The notes: generated from the sequence alone by a model not told the origin. A stretch of DNA of 6,575 nucleotides from an uncultured Flammeovirgaceae bacterium (GCA_946480685.1 CAMLLI010000260.1:1-6575), one strand, 5' to 3'. Positions 1-6,029 are shown, numbered from the stretch's first letter. Numbers and translations are program-made.

Positions 1-2168
1 CCAATTTCATATCCCTTTGTAATTTCTGGTTCCAGGTTGTTTGAAACCAAAACATTGCCTTGAGAATATCCTGCAAGACTTCCATAGGGAAAGCCGTTCG
101 AAGTAGTACCGCTGGTATTTGAGCTAAAGGTTGGGAGAAGAGAATATGCCCCAAAAGTCGCGGGATCTGTATTTGCCCCTAAATTCACCTGGCCCACTTT
201 TGACAAGCTTCCTCTTATCTTTAAATAGCTGATGATGTTACTTTCTCTAATGGCAGCAATTGCCTCGTTTGCAATGAACGCTACATCAACTGATGGATAA
301 AAGAAAGATCTATTTTGTTCAGACAATCTCGAGTCCCAATCGTTTCGGCCTGTTCCTGTCAGGAAGAGGAAATCCTTGTATCCAACAGTCAATTTCCCAT
401 ACAGTCCCATTTGGCGAGTTTTGTAATCTAATGCGTAGTATGTTGGCGTACCTGTACCGTTACTAAGGTTGTATAAATCAGTTACCACTAATCCACCGAT
501 CGAAGTACTTACATACTTTGCTTCATTTTGAGTCCATTGCCCACCCGCTACAAGATTAAAGTTGAACTGACCAACTGTTTTGTCATATTGAGCTAACAGG
601 TCAGTCAATAATTGAGTAGTGGAGTTGCTTGTTTCTCTTACTTGAGCAGAGATGTCGCTTTTAGAACTTTGATCAGTATGCTCAGCAAAATATGTATAGT
701 CAAAAGCACCGTTCCATATTTTACTTGCATAATTTCTGGAAGCAATGCCTTGGCGTGCTATCAATTCTAGTCCCTTGAATGGAGTAACTTTTAGTTCGAT
801 GTTACCGGTCAAGTAATCGTTTTTATCTTTTTGTCTATAGTTGTCAGCAGTGAAGTATGGGTTCTGATACCATGGATTATAGAATCCATTAGGATTTGCA
901 AACTTATTTGTTCTCCAATCTTTATACTTAGTAATATCCACATGCGAAGGCATGTTCAGCATATTGGAGTATATATTATCCGTCTCAGAGGTGATGTCGT
1001 ATCTGTTGGGAGAATATGCAGAACTATATGTAATGTTAACATGGTCACCAAATTTGCGTGTACCATTCAGTCGTAACGTTGCACGATTAAACTTGTCTCC
1101 AGGAGTAGTCCCAGTTGTTTTCACATACTGGCCAGATATATAGAATGAAGACTTGTCATCACCCGTTGTTAAAGAGAAGTCGGTTTGACTTGTTAAGCCT
1201 AGTTTCCAAAAATCGTCATGTCCAGGTTTATATGAATATTCTGTTGAATCCTGGCTTCCATCTTCCAATGCAGGGCCAAGAGGTCTTCTAACACCATCAA
1301 AGGCCGGACCATAAGATTGGTTTTCCAAGTAATTAAAAACCGGAGAGCCATCCTGATTTGTACCATATGCTGAACCGCCTGCACCAAATTTTTTCTGAAT
1401 CTTAGGAAGAAATGCAACTTGCTGAATCATCTCTGTTTGAGAGACGTTGATTTCTGTTTTCCCTTTCGTACCCTTCTTGGTAGTGATGATCATTGCACCG
1501 TTAGATGCCTGCGAGCCATACAATGCCGCAGCACCTGCACCTTGAAGAATATTTACTTGTTCTATATCGTTTGGATTTAAGTTGCTCAGTACTGAGCTCG
1601 GCACAATTACGTTATCCAATACAATCAGGGCTTGATTATTACCTGTCAGTGAACGCTGACCACGCAGAATTAACCTATATTCCGGATTAACACCGCTACT
1701 TGTTGCATTGATTTGGAAGCCGGCAACTTTACCTTGTAAGCCACTGGCTACATTCACGGCTTTGCCATTAGTAAGAACATCAGGTGTTACAATAGCATTC
1801 GCAGCACCAAGTTCTTTCTGTCGTGCTTGAAGGCCACCGGCACCAGTTACAATGATTTCACTGAGCTGAGTAACATCCTGATCCATCTGCACGTCAACGG
1901 TCGATCTGCTACCAATTTCAACCTCCTTAGATTGTAATCCGATAAAAGTAAATACAAGTATACCGCCCTGACTTGGAACAGTGAGTTTAAAGAGCCCTTC
2001 TCCATCGGTGACAGCTCCATTTGGTGTACCTTTCAGTAACACACTTACGCCAGGAAGACCTGTACCGTCTTCTGCCGAAGTTACTTTGCCAGAGATTGTT
2101 CTGTCCTGGCCCACGCTTTCAAAACTTATCCATAGCGAGATAAGCAGAAACAGTAGAGTTTTCTTCAT
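1..2168 (-). CDS. SusC/RagA-family TonB-dependent outer-membrane receptor, N-terminal part (runs off the left edge)
   Basis: This is an outer-membrane beta-barrel that would import a ligand, typically a glycan or peptide, using TonB energy and a SusD-like surface lipoprotein. ATG at 2168 opens about 722 codons without a stop; spot checks at both ends and in the middle show one intact frame. Residues 1-20 are a signal peptide (MKK, a hydrophobic run, then SVG before Q21). Residues 22-100 form a carboxypeptidase-regulatory-like domain (ISGKVTSAEDGTGLPGVSV). EIIVTG at 104-109 introduces the plug, which ends near 225 with the family signature DIEQVNILQGAGAAALYGSQ followed by ASNGAMIITTKKG. The barrel includes GRNDWDSRL, and NNLEPEITKGYEIG sits at the window edge. 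Family members are usually around 1000 aa, so some 250-300 residues lie outside. Substrate cannot be inferred from this part. A SusD gene would be expected downstream, beyond position 1. Confidence 0.95.
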   Translation of the reverse strand, partial: MKKTLLFLLISLWISFESVGQDRTISGKVTSAEDGTGLPGVSVLLKGTPNGAVTDGEGLFKLTVPSQGGILVFTFIGLQSKEVEIGSRSTVDVQMDQDVTQLSEIIVTGAGGLQARQKELGAANAIVTPDVLTNGKAVNVASGLQGKVAGFQINATSSGVNPEYRLILRGQRSLTGNNQALIVLDNVIVPSSVLSNLNPNDIEQVNILQGAGAAALYGSQASNGAMIITTKKGTKGKTEINVSQTEMIQQVAFLPKIQKKFGAGGSAYGTNQDGSPVFNYLENQSYGPAFDGVRRPLGPALEDGSQDSTEYSYKPGHDDFWKLGLTSQTDFSLTTGDDKSSFYISGQYVKTTGTTPGDKFNRATLRLNGTRKFGDHVNITYSSAYSPNRYDITSETDNIYSNMLNMPSHVDITKYKDWRTNKFANPNGFYNPWYQNPYFTADNYRQKDKNDYLTGNIELKVTPFKGLELIARQGIASRNYASKIWNGAFDYTYFAEHTDQSSKSDISAQVRETSNSTTQLLTDLLAQYDKTVGQFNFNLVAGGQWTQNEAKYVSTSIGGLVVTDLYNLSNGTGTPTYYALDYKTRQMGLYGKLTVGYKDFLFLTGTGRNDWDSRLSEQNRSFFYPSVDVAFIANEAIAAIRESNIISYLKIRGSLSKVGQVNLGANTDPATFGAYSLLPTFSSNTSGTTSNGFPYGSLAGYSQGNVLVSNNLEPEITKGYEI

Positions 2169-2559
2169 ACTTTAATGTTTAGGTTATAAAGCCTTAAAGT
2201 TGAAGAAGCTTGAATCACCAAAAAATCGCTCCCTCAAGGTAATATTATATACACATCACCACCATAAATGGGGTATACATATATATAACACTCAACGCAA
2301 ACGATGTTTTCACACGAATCAGTAGATGACGTTGATTATTTCACTCAAAGAAATATATGCCTACTCATTGAAATCAGCTCTAGAAAAATTACCGGCAATT
2401 TCTGAAAGGAAAGAAAGTAAATATACCTTAACCTATACACTACTTCATTTTCTATAGCGGCAACTCAGTTGGTGCCTTGATGTATGTTTTTCTTTAAAAG
2501 ACAACAAAGAAATATAGATTAACTATACTACTTAGCATATACTATAAATCATCAGAGTT
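2169..2559. other. AT-rich non-coding leader upstream of the SusC-like gene
   Basis: This 391-bp stretch has no convincing ORF on either strand. It is rich in TATA, TATAC and ATAT strings, for example around 2271-2287. I found no clean TAnnTTTG/-33 TTG promoter pointing at the SusC start, so the receptor's promoter is unassigned. It carries one copy of the 8-mer ATATACCT (2421-2428) and two copies of the 12-mer CAAAGAAATATA (2346-2357 and 2505-2516). The length of the leader suggests regulated expression, which is inference. Confidence 0.6.
2346..2516. repeat. Two copies of a 12-bp direct repeat in the SusC leader
   Basis: CAAAGAAATATA occurs exactly at 2346-2357 and again at 2505-2516, 159 bp apart, both in non-coding DNA. 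On the minus strand each ends in TTTCTTTG, resembling a degenerate Bacteroidetes -7 element (TT instead of TA), but no TTG was found at the right distance. They may be protein-binding sites or chance in AT-rich DNA. Confidence 0.35.
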
Positions 2560-2595
2560 AAAATAAAAAAAGAAGGCCATCACACGATGGCCTTC
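2560..2595 (-). terminator. Rho-independent terminator of the response-regulator gene
   Basis: A perfect 10-bp stem, GAAGGCCATC at 2572-2581 paired with GATGGCCTTC at 2586-2595, encloses a 4-nt loop. On the minus strand it is followed by T7-A-T4-type sequence (complement of the A-rich run 2560-2571). It lies 57 bp after the response-regulator stop codon and separates that transcript from the SusC-like gene. There is no T-run on the plus-strand side, so it acts in the minus direction. Confidence 0.88.
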
Positions 2596-2598
2596 AAA

Positions 2599-2623
2599 AT
2601 ATACCTGGATAAATAAGGTATAT
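2599..2623. repeat. 8-bp inverted repeat ATATACCT / AGGTATAT
   Basis: ATATACCT at 2599-2606 and AGGTATAT at 2616-2623 are perfect inverted copies separated by 9 nt, located between the response-regulator stop codon and its terminator. They could be a weak AT-rich RNA hairpin or a two-fold symmetric DNA-binding site. The same 8-mer recurs singly at 2421-2428 and 3383-3390. Confidence 0.5.
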
Positions 2624-2652
2624 AACGATGATCTATATTAAACTATATCGAC

Positions 2653-3297
2653 TTAGATAATCGATACAAGCTTATCGTTAATAGCTTTCTTAACTACTTC
2701 TGACTTGCTTCCAACTTTCAATTTGCGATATATATTCTTAATGTGTGTTTTGGAAGTTTCCTGCGAGATCTGAAGCTGTGCTGCGATCTGGGTATAGCTC
2801 TTGCCCTCGGTTACAAGTTTCAATACTTCTGTTTCACGATCGGATAACGGAGATACCGGATTTACCCAGAAGGTCTCCAGCAACGTGCGTGTAAATACAG
2901 GACTTAGGTATGCGCCTCCGTCAAGGATCTTATCTAAAGCTGTCAAGAAATGCGACAGACCTGATTCCTGCAGTACATATCCGGTAACACCGGCTGCTAT
3001 AGTGGACAGGAACAGCTCGCGCTGACGTTCTCCGGTAACAACCAGGAATTCTGTCTGCGGACGTTTTTCACGAATAGATTTGATTGCTTCAATTCCCTCA
3101 ATGCCCGCAAAAACGAGATCCATTACAATAAGATCCGGAGATGTCTTATTGAGTTCTTTTATAGCATCCTCGCATGAGCTATACGAGTTAATGAGTGAAC
3201 AACGGCTATTTGATTCAATAGCGTAACTGAGCCCTTCACGTGTTCTGGCATCTTCTATAATCAGAATCAGCCTTGCCTTAAATCTTCCTTGTATCAT
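2653..3297 (-). CDS. NarL/LuxR-type two-component response regulator
   Basis: This 214-aa cytoplasmic transcription factor has an N-terminal receiver domain (about residues 9-125) and a C-terminal LuxR/GerE helix-turn-helix (about 148-210). In the receiver, E15 and D16 form the acidic pair, D60 in VMDL is the expected phosphoacceptor and T88 in VVTG is the switch threonine. The position of the near-invariant receiver lysine, which follows GYVL, is Gln (Q110). The DNA-binding domain shows the family pattern LSDRETEVLKLVTEGKSYTQ, then IAAQL and SKTHIKNIYRKL, the latter being the recognition-helix region. The length is typical for the family. ATG at 3297 is used; a promoter lies at 3368-3399 and a terminator at 2560-2595, so it looks monocistronic. 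It sits between a kinase gene and a SusC-like gene, but its targets are unknown. Confidence 0.95.
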   Translation of the reverse strand: MIQGRFKARLILIIEDARTREGLSYAIESNSRCSLINSYSSCEDAIKELNKTSPDLIVMDLVFAGIEGIEAIKSIREKRPQTEFLVVTGERQRELFLSTIAAGVTGYVLQESGLSHFLTALDKILDGGAYLSPVFTRTLLETFWVNPVSPLSDRETEVLKLVTEGKSYTQIAAQLQISQETSKTHIKNIYRKLKVGSKSEVVKKAINDKLVSII

Positions 3298-3367
3298 GTT
3301 ACTCTTTTTAGATAAATCGTTTAAATTCTTTCAATTTCGCATAGAGAGTAGCTCTCATTTGCTTTGT

Positions 3368-3399
3368 CAAACTTATCTAAGAAGGTATATGTGACACAA
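3368..3399 (-). promoter_or_regulatory. Bacteroidetes-type promoter of the response-regulator gene
   Basis: On the minus strand TTG (3399-3397) is followed after 21 nt by TAAGTTTG (3375-3368), an exact match to the Bacteroidetes housekeeping-sigma -7 consensus TAnnTTTG, with a -33 TTG at acceptable spacing. Transcription would start near 3360, giving a leader of about 60 nt before the ATG at 3297. An AGGTATAT 8-mer (3383-3390) lies in the spacer and may be an operator. Confidence 0.65.
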
Positions 3400-3590
3400 T
3401 CCTGTTATTACTCACTACCATGTGGGGAAGTCACTCAGTAGGGTATCCGTATTTTTACTTATATAGTGGTAGAGATTGGATGTTAAACACTCCGGAATTC
3501 GGATTATATATGAGATACTATTGCTGCAAAACGATTTACCTGAAACTATCCGCGTGATTGAGAAATGAACGCCTGAGATTGGTAGCTAAA

Positions 3591-3660
3591 TAAAAAACGC
3601 ACAGAGTACGCAGAGAAAAGACCCTCTCTATAAAAACTCTGCAACCCCGTGCGTAGACTT
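3591..3660 (-). repeat. 70-bp hairpin repeat, copy 1 (terminator-like)
   Basis: This copy aligns without gaps to 3701-3770, with 61 of 70 positions identical. On the minus strand it folds as ACGCAC (3654-3649) with GTGCGT (3602-3597), an intermediate stem GGGGT/ACTCT containing G-U pairs, and an inner stem GCAGAG (3642-3637) with CTCTGC (3615-3610). The loop is 21 nt (3616-3636). The outer arm runs straight into a U-tract (complement of 3592-3597), as in an intrinsic terminator. It lies upstream of the response-regulator promoter, so it would stop read-through from the kinase transcript. The outer stem and U-tract are clear; a role beyond termination is open. Confidence 0.75.
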
Positions 3661-3672
3661 TCAATGTTTACA

Positions 3673-3689
3673 GAAGCACTGCCTGCTTC
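3673..3689. repeat. Small hairpin between the two 70-bp repeats
   Basis: GAAGCA (3673-3678) and TGCTTC (3684-3689) form a perfect 6-bp stem with a 5-nt loop in the 40-bp spacer between the repeat copies. There is no adjacent T-run, so it is not a terminator by itself. With the two flanking copies it makes three hairpins in a row. Confidence 0.45.
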
Positions 3690-3700
3690 CCTATATTTCT

Positions 3701-3770
3701 TAAAAAACGCACAGAACTCACAAAGAAAAGACCCTCTCTATAAAAACTCTGTGGCCCCGTGCGTAGACCT
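3701..3770 (-). terminator. 70-bp hairpin repeat, copy 2, at the kinase stop codon (probable terminator)
   Basis: This repeat begins, in the minus direction, immediately after the kinase TAA at 3771-3773. The stems are ACGCAC (3764-3759) with GTGCGT (3712-3707), GGGGC with GTTCT, and ACAGAG (3752-3747) with CTTTGT (3725-3720, one G-U pair). The loop 3726-3746 is identical to that of copy 1. A T-run follows the outer arm. Position, stem and U-tract make it a likely terminator for the kinase transcript. It is exactly 110 bp from copy 1, so the kinase is followed by two terminator-like structures in tandem. Confidence 0.75.
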
Positions 3771-4835
3771 TTATTCTATTTCAACTGGCTGGTATAGCTG
3801 ATTGGGGATTTGTATTCTGAAGATTGTTCCTTCGCCAACTTTAGATTGAACTTCAATCTTTCCCTTTAGCCGTTCGATTGTATCTTTTACAATGAACAAA
3901 CCTAAACCTGTTCCTTGTCCCTGATCGGTTGCCCGAAAGAACAAGTCGAATATTTTATCCAGGTAGGCTTGTGCTATACCTATGCCATTATCTTCTATTC
4001 GAATATCACAAACTTCTTCCGTGATCAATGCTGCAATTTTGATGAATGGATTTTGCTTTTGCAAGTCCATGTACTTTATAGCGTTCGAAAGAATATTTGT
4101 GACTATAGTTTGTACTCTGACCTTATCTGATAACAACTCAACATCCCCCGCTATATTCCATACTATACTAATGGACCGATCGGGGTAAACATTTTTAAGA
4201 TTCTCTACTTCTTCTGAGAGAAGTTTTTCAAGGTCTATTTTCTCGCGCTGTAGTGCCAGCTTCTCATTACGATAGAAATTATTCATTTCATCAATAAATG
4301 AGTCAAGCCGCTGCAGACTTTTCTTGATCAAACTTAGGTATTGCCCCTGCTCTTCGAAGGAGGCTTGCTCTGCTATTTTAACCAATCCGAGTGCCGACAT
4401 GAGGGGGGCTTTCATGTCGTGCGTAGTTTTATAGATAACCTGATCCAACTGTTGGTTCGAGCGGATCAGCTCCTGCTCACGTAATTTTTTCGGAGTAATA
4501 TTATATAGCTTTAATACTAATCCCTGAGGTTCGTTCTGATCAAAGAGCTTCGTGACATTCACATCAAAGTAAACCTCATGGTTGTTACCATCGGTGAATA
4601 CAAATTCGTCTGTAATATGATCTTCACTTTTTTGCAGACTGCTGGTCCATTGCAGCAATCTCTGTTGATCCACGAAGTCGAGAATACTCCGTCCAAGCAA
4701 GGAGGGTATTTCAACTCCAAGCACTTTGGTAACAGACGATGATACATACCGGATGTTAAACAACCGGTCTATTACTATAAAAATGTCCTCGGAGTTTTCA
4801 ACAAGCTCTCTGAACAGTTCTTCCCTGCATTTCAT
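3771..4835 (-). CDS. Soluble PAS-domain sensor histidine kinase
   Basis: This is a cytoplasmic ATP-dependent protein histidine kinase that would phosphorylate a response regulator. Residue numbers here count from a possible TTG start at 4844; the preferred ATG at 4835 is residue 4, giving 354 aa. A PAS sensor domain covers about 10-118 (SEDIFIVIDRLFNIRYVSSS, ending VLKLYNITPKK). A linker helix leads to the dimerisation/phosphoacceptor helix KTTHDMKAPL, with H142 as the expected phosphorylated residue. The ATPase domain has all boxes: N-box TNILSNAIKY (N250, N254), G1 DNGIGI (285-290), F-box FDLFF (299-303) and G2 GTGLGL (311-316). No signal peptide or membrane segment is visible. GGAG lies 1 nt before the ATG, too close for a standard ribosome site, so the start is uncertain by three codons. 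It follows a YfiR-like gene by 44 bp without a terminator, suggesting co-transcription. Confidence 0.93.
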   Translation of the reverse strand: MKCREELFRELVENSEDIFIVIDRLFNIRYVSSSVTKVLGVEIPSLLGRSILDFVDQQRLLQWTSSLQKSEDHITDEFVFTDGNNHEVYFDVNVTKLFDQNEPQGLVLKLYNITPKKLREQELIRSNQQLDQVIYKTTHDMKAPLMSALGLVKIAEQASFEEQGQYLSLIKKSLQRLDSFIDEMNNFYRNEKLALQREKIDLEKLLSEEVENLKNVYPDRSISIVWNIAGDVELLSDKVRVQTIVTNILSNAIKYMDLQKQNPFIKIAALITEEVCDIRIEDNGIGIAQAYLDKIFDLFFRATDQGQGTGLGLFIVKDTIERLKGKIEVQSKVGEGTIFRIQIPNQLYQPVEIE

Positions 4836-4879
4836 TCTCCACAAGCAAGTTAAAAACCTGCTCTTTTGTTCCCGAACTA

Positions 4880-5392
4880 CTAAATCAATATCGCCATGCT
4901 ACTCAGCTGGCTTGATATCTTGAGATTTGAACCATTAACTGTTGCCTGGTTTAATTCAAATTTCAATTTACCATCTACTACTTTGAAGTTTATACAACTT
5001 CCCTTCTGTCCTAAACCATTACCATCGGTTATGGTTAAGATCGACTTCCCTGCCGTTGTACTTTTAATGGTGTCGAAATCCTTGTTCTTGGATTTACCGA
5101 CATATACCACTTGGCAATCAGAAGATTCAGCAGGTGAACTCAATTTCTTGATCACATACTTTTTGCTTCCTTTTGGTTTGCCATCGTACCACTGCTTGAG
5201 CGTATTGAAGACGTTGTCATCTCCGATAACTCCAACTACAAACTCACCAGCTTCACCTTCATTTGGCCACTGCACATACTTAATAAAGTTGTACAACATA
5301 GCGGCATGAATTTCATGGGGTGGCCTTTCCTGGGCTACGCCCGTCCCGATCGTAATGAAGATCGAAAAAACTAACAGAATAGAGGTTCTCAT
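4880..5392 (-). CDS. YfiR-like (DUF4154) secreted protein, paralogue 1
   Basis: This 170-aa protein has a signal peptide (residues 1-20, ending TGVA before Q21) and is predicted to be periplasmic. The family pattern is visible: YNFIKYVQWP (34-43), GEFVVGVIGD (49-58), a conserved Cys93 in SDCQVVYVGKS, LTITDGNGL (119-127), GSCINF (131-136) and KLKFELNQ (142-149), ending with SSQLSSMAILI. In Pseudomonas, YfiR is a periplasmic inhibitor of the diguanylate cyclase YfiN; no cyclase is seen here, so only the fold is transferable. Besides Cys93 it has Cys133. It is the same length as the upstream paralogue at 5486-5998, and mature parts are roughly 60% identical by eye. The kinase gene follows after 44 bp, so the two are probably co-transcribed. 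A terminator hairpin lies 49 bp before its start, and no convincing promoter was found between. Confidence 0.9.
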   Translation of the reverse strand: MRTSILLVFSIFITIGTGVAQERPPHEIHAAMLYNFIKYVQWPNEGEAGEFVVGVIGDDNVFNTLKQWYDGKPKGSKKYVIKKLSSPAESSDCQVVYVGKSKNKDFDTIKSTTAGKSILTITDGNGLGQKGSCINFKVVDGKLKFELNQATVNGSNLKISSQLSSMAILI

Positions 5393-5441
5393 AGATTAAG
5401 TTTATTTGGGCTCTTACTACTAAATCTATGAATTAATATGG

Positions 5442-5469
5442 AAAAAACCCCGAAGAGTAACCTCCGAGG
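5442..5469 (-). terminator. Intrinsic terminator after the first YfiR-like gene
   Basis: On the minus strand CCTCGGAG (5469-5462) pairs with CTTCGGGG (5455-5448), 8 bp including two G-U pairs, with a 6-nt loop, followed by six Ts (5447-5442). It lies 16 bp after the stop codon of the gene at 5486-5998 and 49 bp before the start of the next paralogue. It either ends the first transcript or lets only part of transcription continue into the second paralogue and the kinase. Confidence 0.8.
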
Positions 5470-5485
5470 CTTTCCAAACAACCCA

Positions 5486-5998
5486 TTAAATCAATATCGC
5501 CATAGAGGAAAGCGAACCGGATACCTTCAGGTTAGATGCTTCGATAGCCTTCTGGTTCAATTCGAATTTAAGCTTGCTATCAACTGTTTTGAAGTTGATA
5601 CCGCTTCCTTTCTCTCCTAATCCATTCTTATCCGTAATTACCAGGGTACCTTTACCCTTTACCTTTGAATTTACTGCGTCAAACTCGCCACTCTTTGACT
5701 TGTCGATGTAAAGCACGTGGCAATCACCTACTTCAGCAGCCGAGTTGAATTTTTTAATAACATAAGTCTTAGAGCCTCTTGGCTTACCACCGTACCATTC
5801 GGTAAGTGTTTTGTAAACGTCATTGCTTCCAATCACCCCTATTACAAACTCACCACCAGTTGCCTGATCAGGCCACTGAACATAGCGGGTGAAATTGAAA
5901 ACCATCATGGAATACACTTCGTGCATGGGCCGCTCCTGCGCCTGTAGGCTCCCCGTTATGAGAAGGAGTGCTACTGCAAGGGTACTTAACTTTTTCAT
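5486..5998 (-). CDS. YfiR-like (DUF4154) secreted protein, paralogue 2
   Basis: This 170-aa predicted periplasmic protein starts with MKKLSTLAVALLLITGSLQA, a classic signal peptide with cleavage after A20 before QERP. The frame stays open upstream to 6067, but the extra residues would bury the signal peptide and the promoter's -7 element would lie inside the coding region, so ATG at 5998 is chosen. The body follows the same pattern as its neighbour: FNFTRYVQWP, GEFVIGVIGS, GDCHVLYIDKS with Cys93, LVITDKNGL, KLKFELNQ and SGSLSSMAILI. Residue 133 is Gly where the paralogue has Cys. It has its own promoter element (6030-6037) and terminator (5442-5469), so it can be expressed alone. Function by family is a periplasmic signalling or regulatory protein; the ligand and partner are unknown. 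Confidence 0.9.
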   Translation of the reverse strand: MKKLSTLAVALLLITGSLQAQERPMHEVYSMMVFNFTRYVQWPDQATGGEFVIGVIGSNDVYKTLTEWYGGKPRGSKTYVIKKFNSAAEVGDCHVLYIDKSKSGEFDAVNSKVKGKGTLVITDKNGLGEKGSGINFKTVDSKLKFELNQKAIEASNLKVSGSLSSMAILI

Positions 5999-6029
5999 AG
6001 AAACGTTGATAGGTTGTTGTTTGATGATG

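Noticed and set aside
1..2168. Possible frameshift or pseudogene in the SusC-like gene
   Set aside because: Reading one frame from the ATG at 2168 gives family motifs at the signal peptide, plug, barrel and window edge, with no stop codons found; the missing C-terminus is only due to the window boundary.
3491..3503. Short palindrome TCCG-GAATT-CGGA upstream of the response-regulator promoter
   Set aside because: The 4-bp arms around an EcoRI-like site are easily expected by chance and no second copy was found.
3591..3770. CRISPR array or insertion-sequence ends
   Set aside because: There are only two units, each with internal dyad symmetry and a U-tract, with a 40-bp spacer and no cas or transposase gene nearby. 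Structured terminator-like repeats explain it better.
4836..4844. TTG at 4844 as the kinase start
   Set aside because: An ATG three codons later at 4835 is the more usual start. No strong ribosome-binding site decides between them, so the difference of three residues stays open.
4896..5309. A 137-codon open frame on the plus strand opposite the YfiR-like gene
   Set aside because: It is antisense to a gene with clear family motifs and a signal peptide, and its translation shows no recognisable domain. The same applies to the shorter plus-strand frames at 831-1143, 1505-1690, 1981-2175, 2801-3025, 3915-4188, 4726-4923 and 5717-5947.
5421..5428. TAGATTTA on the minus strand as a promoter -7 element for the YfiR-like gene at 4880-5392
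   Set aside because: It differs from TAnnTTTG at the last base and has no TTG at the -33 position, where terminator sequence is found. It is mentioned only as a weak candidate.
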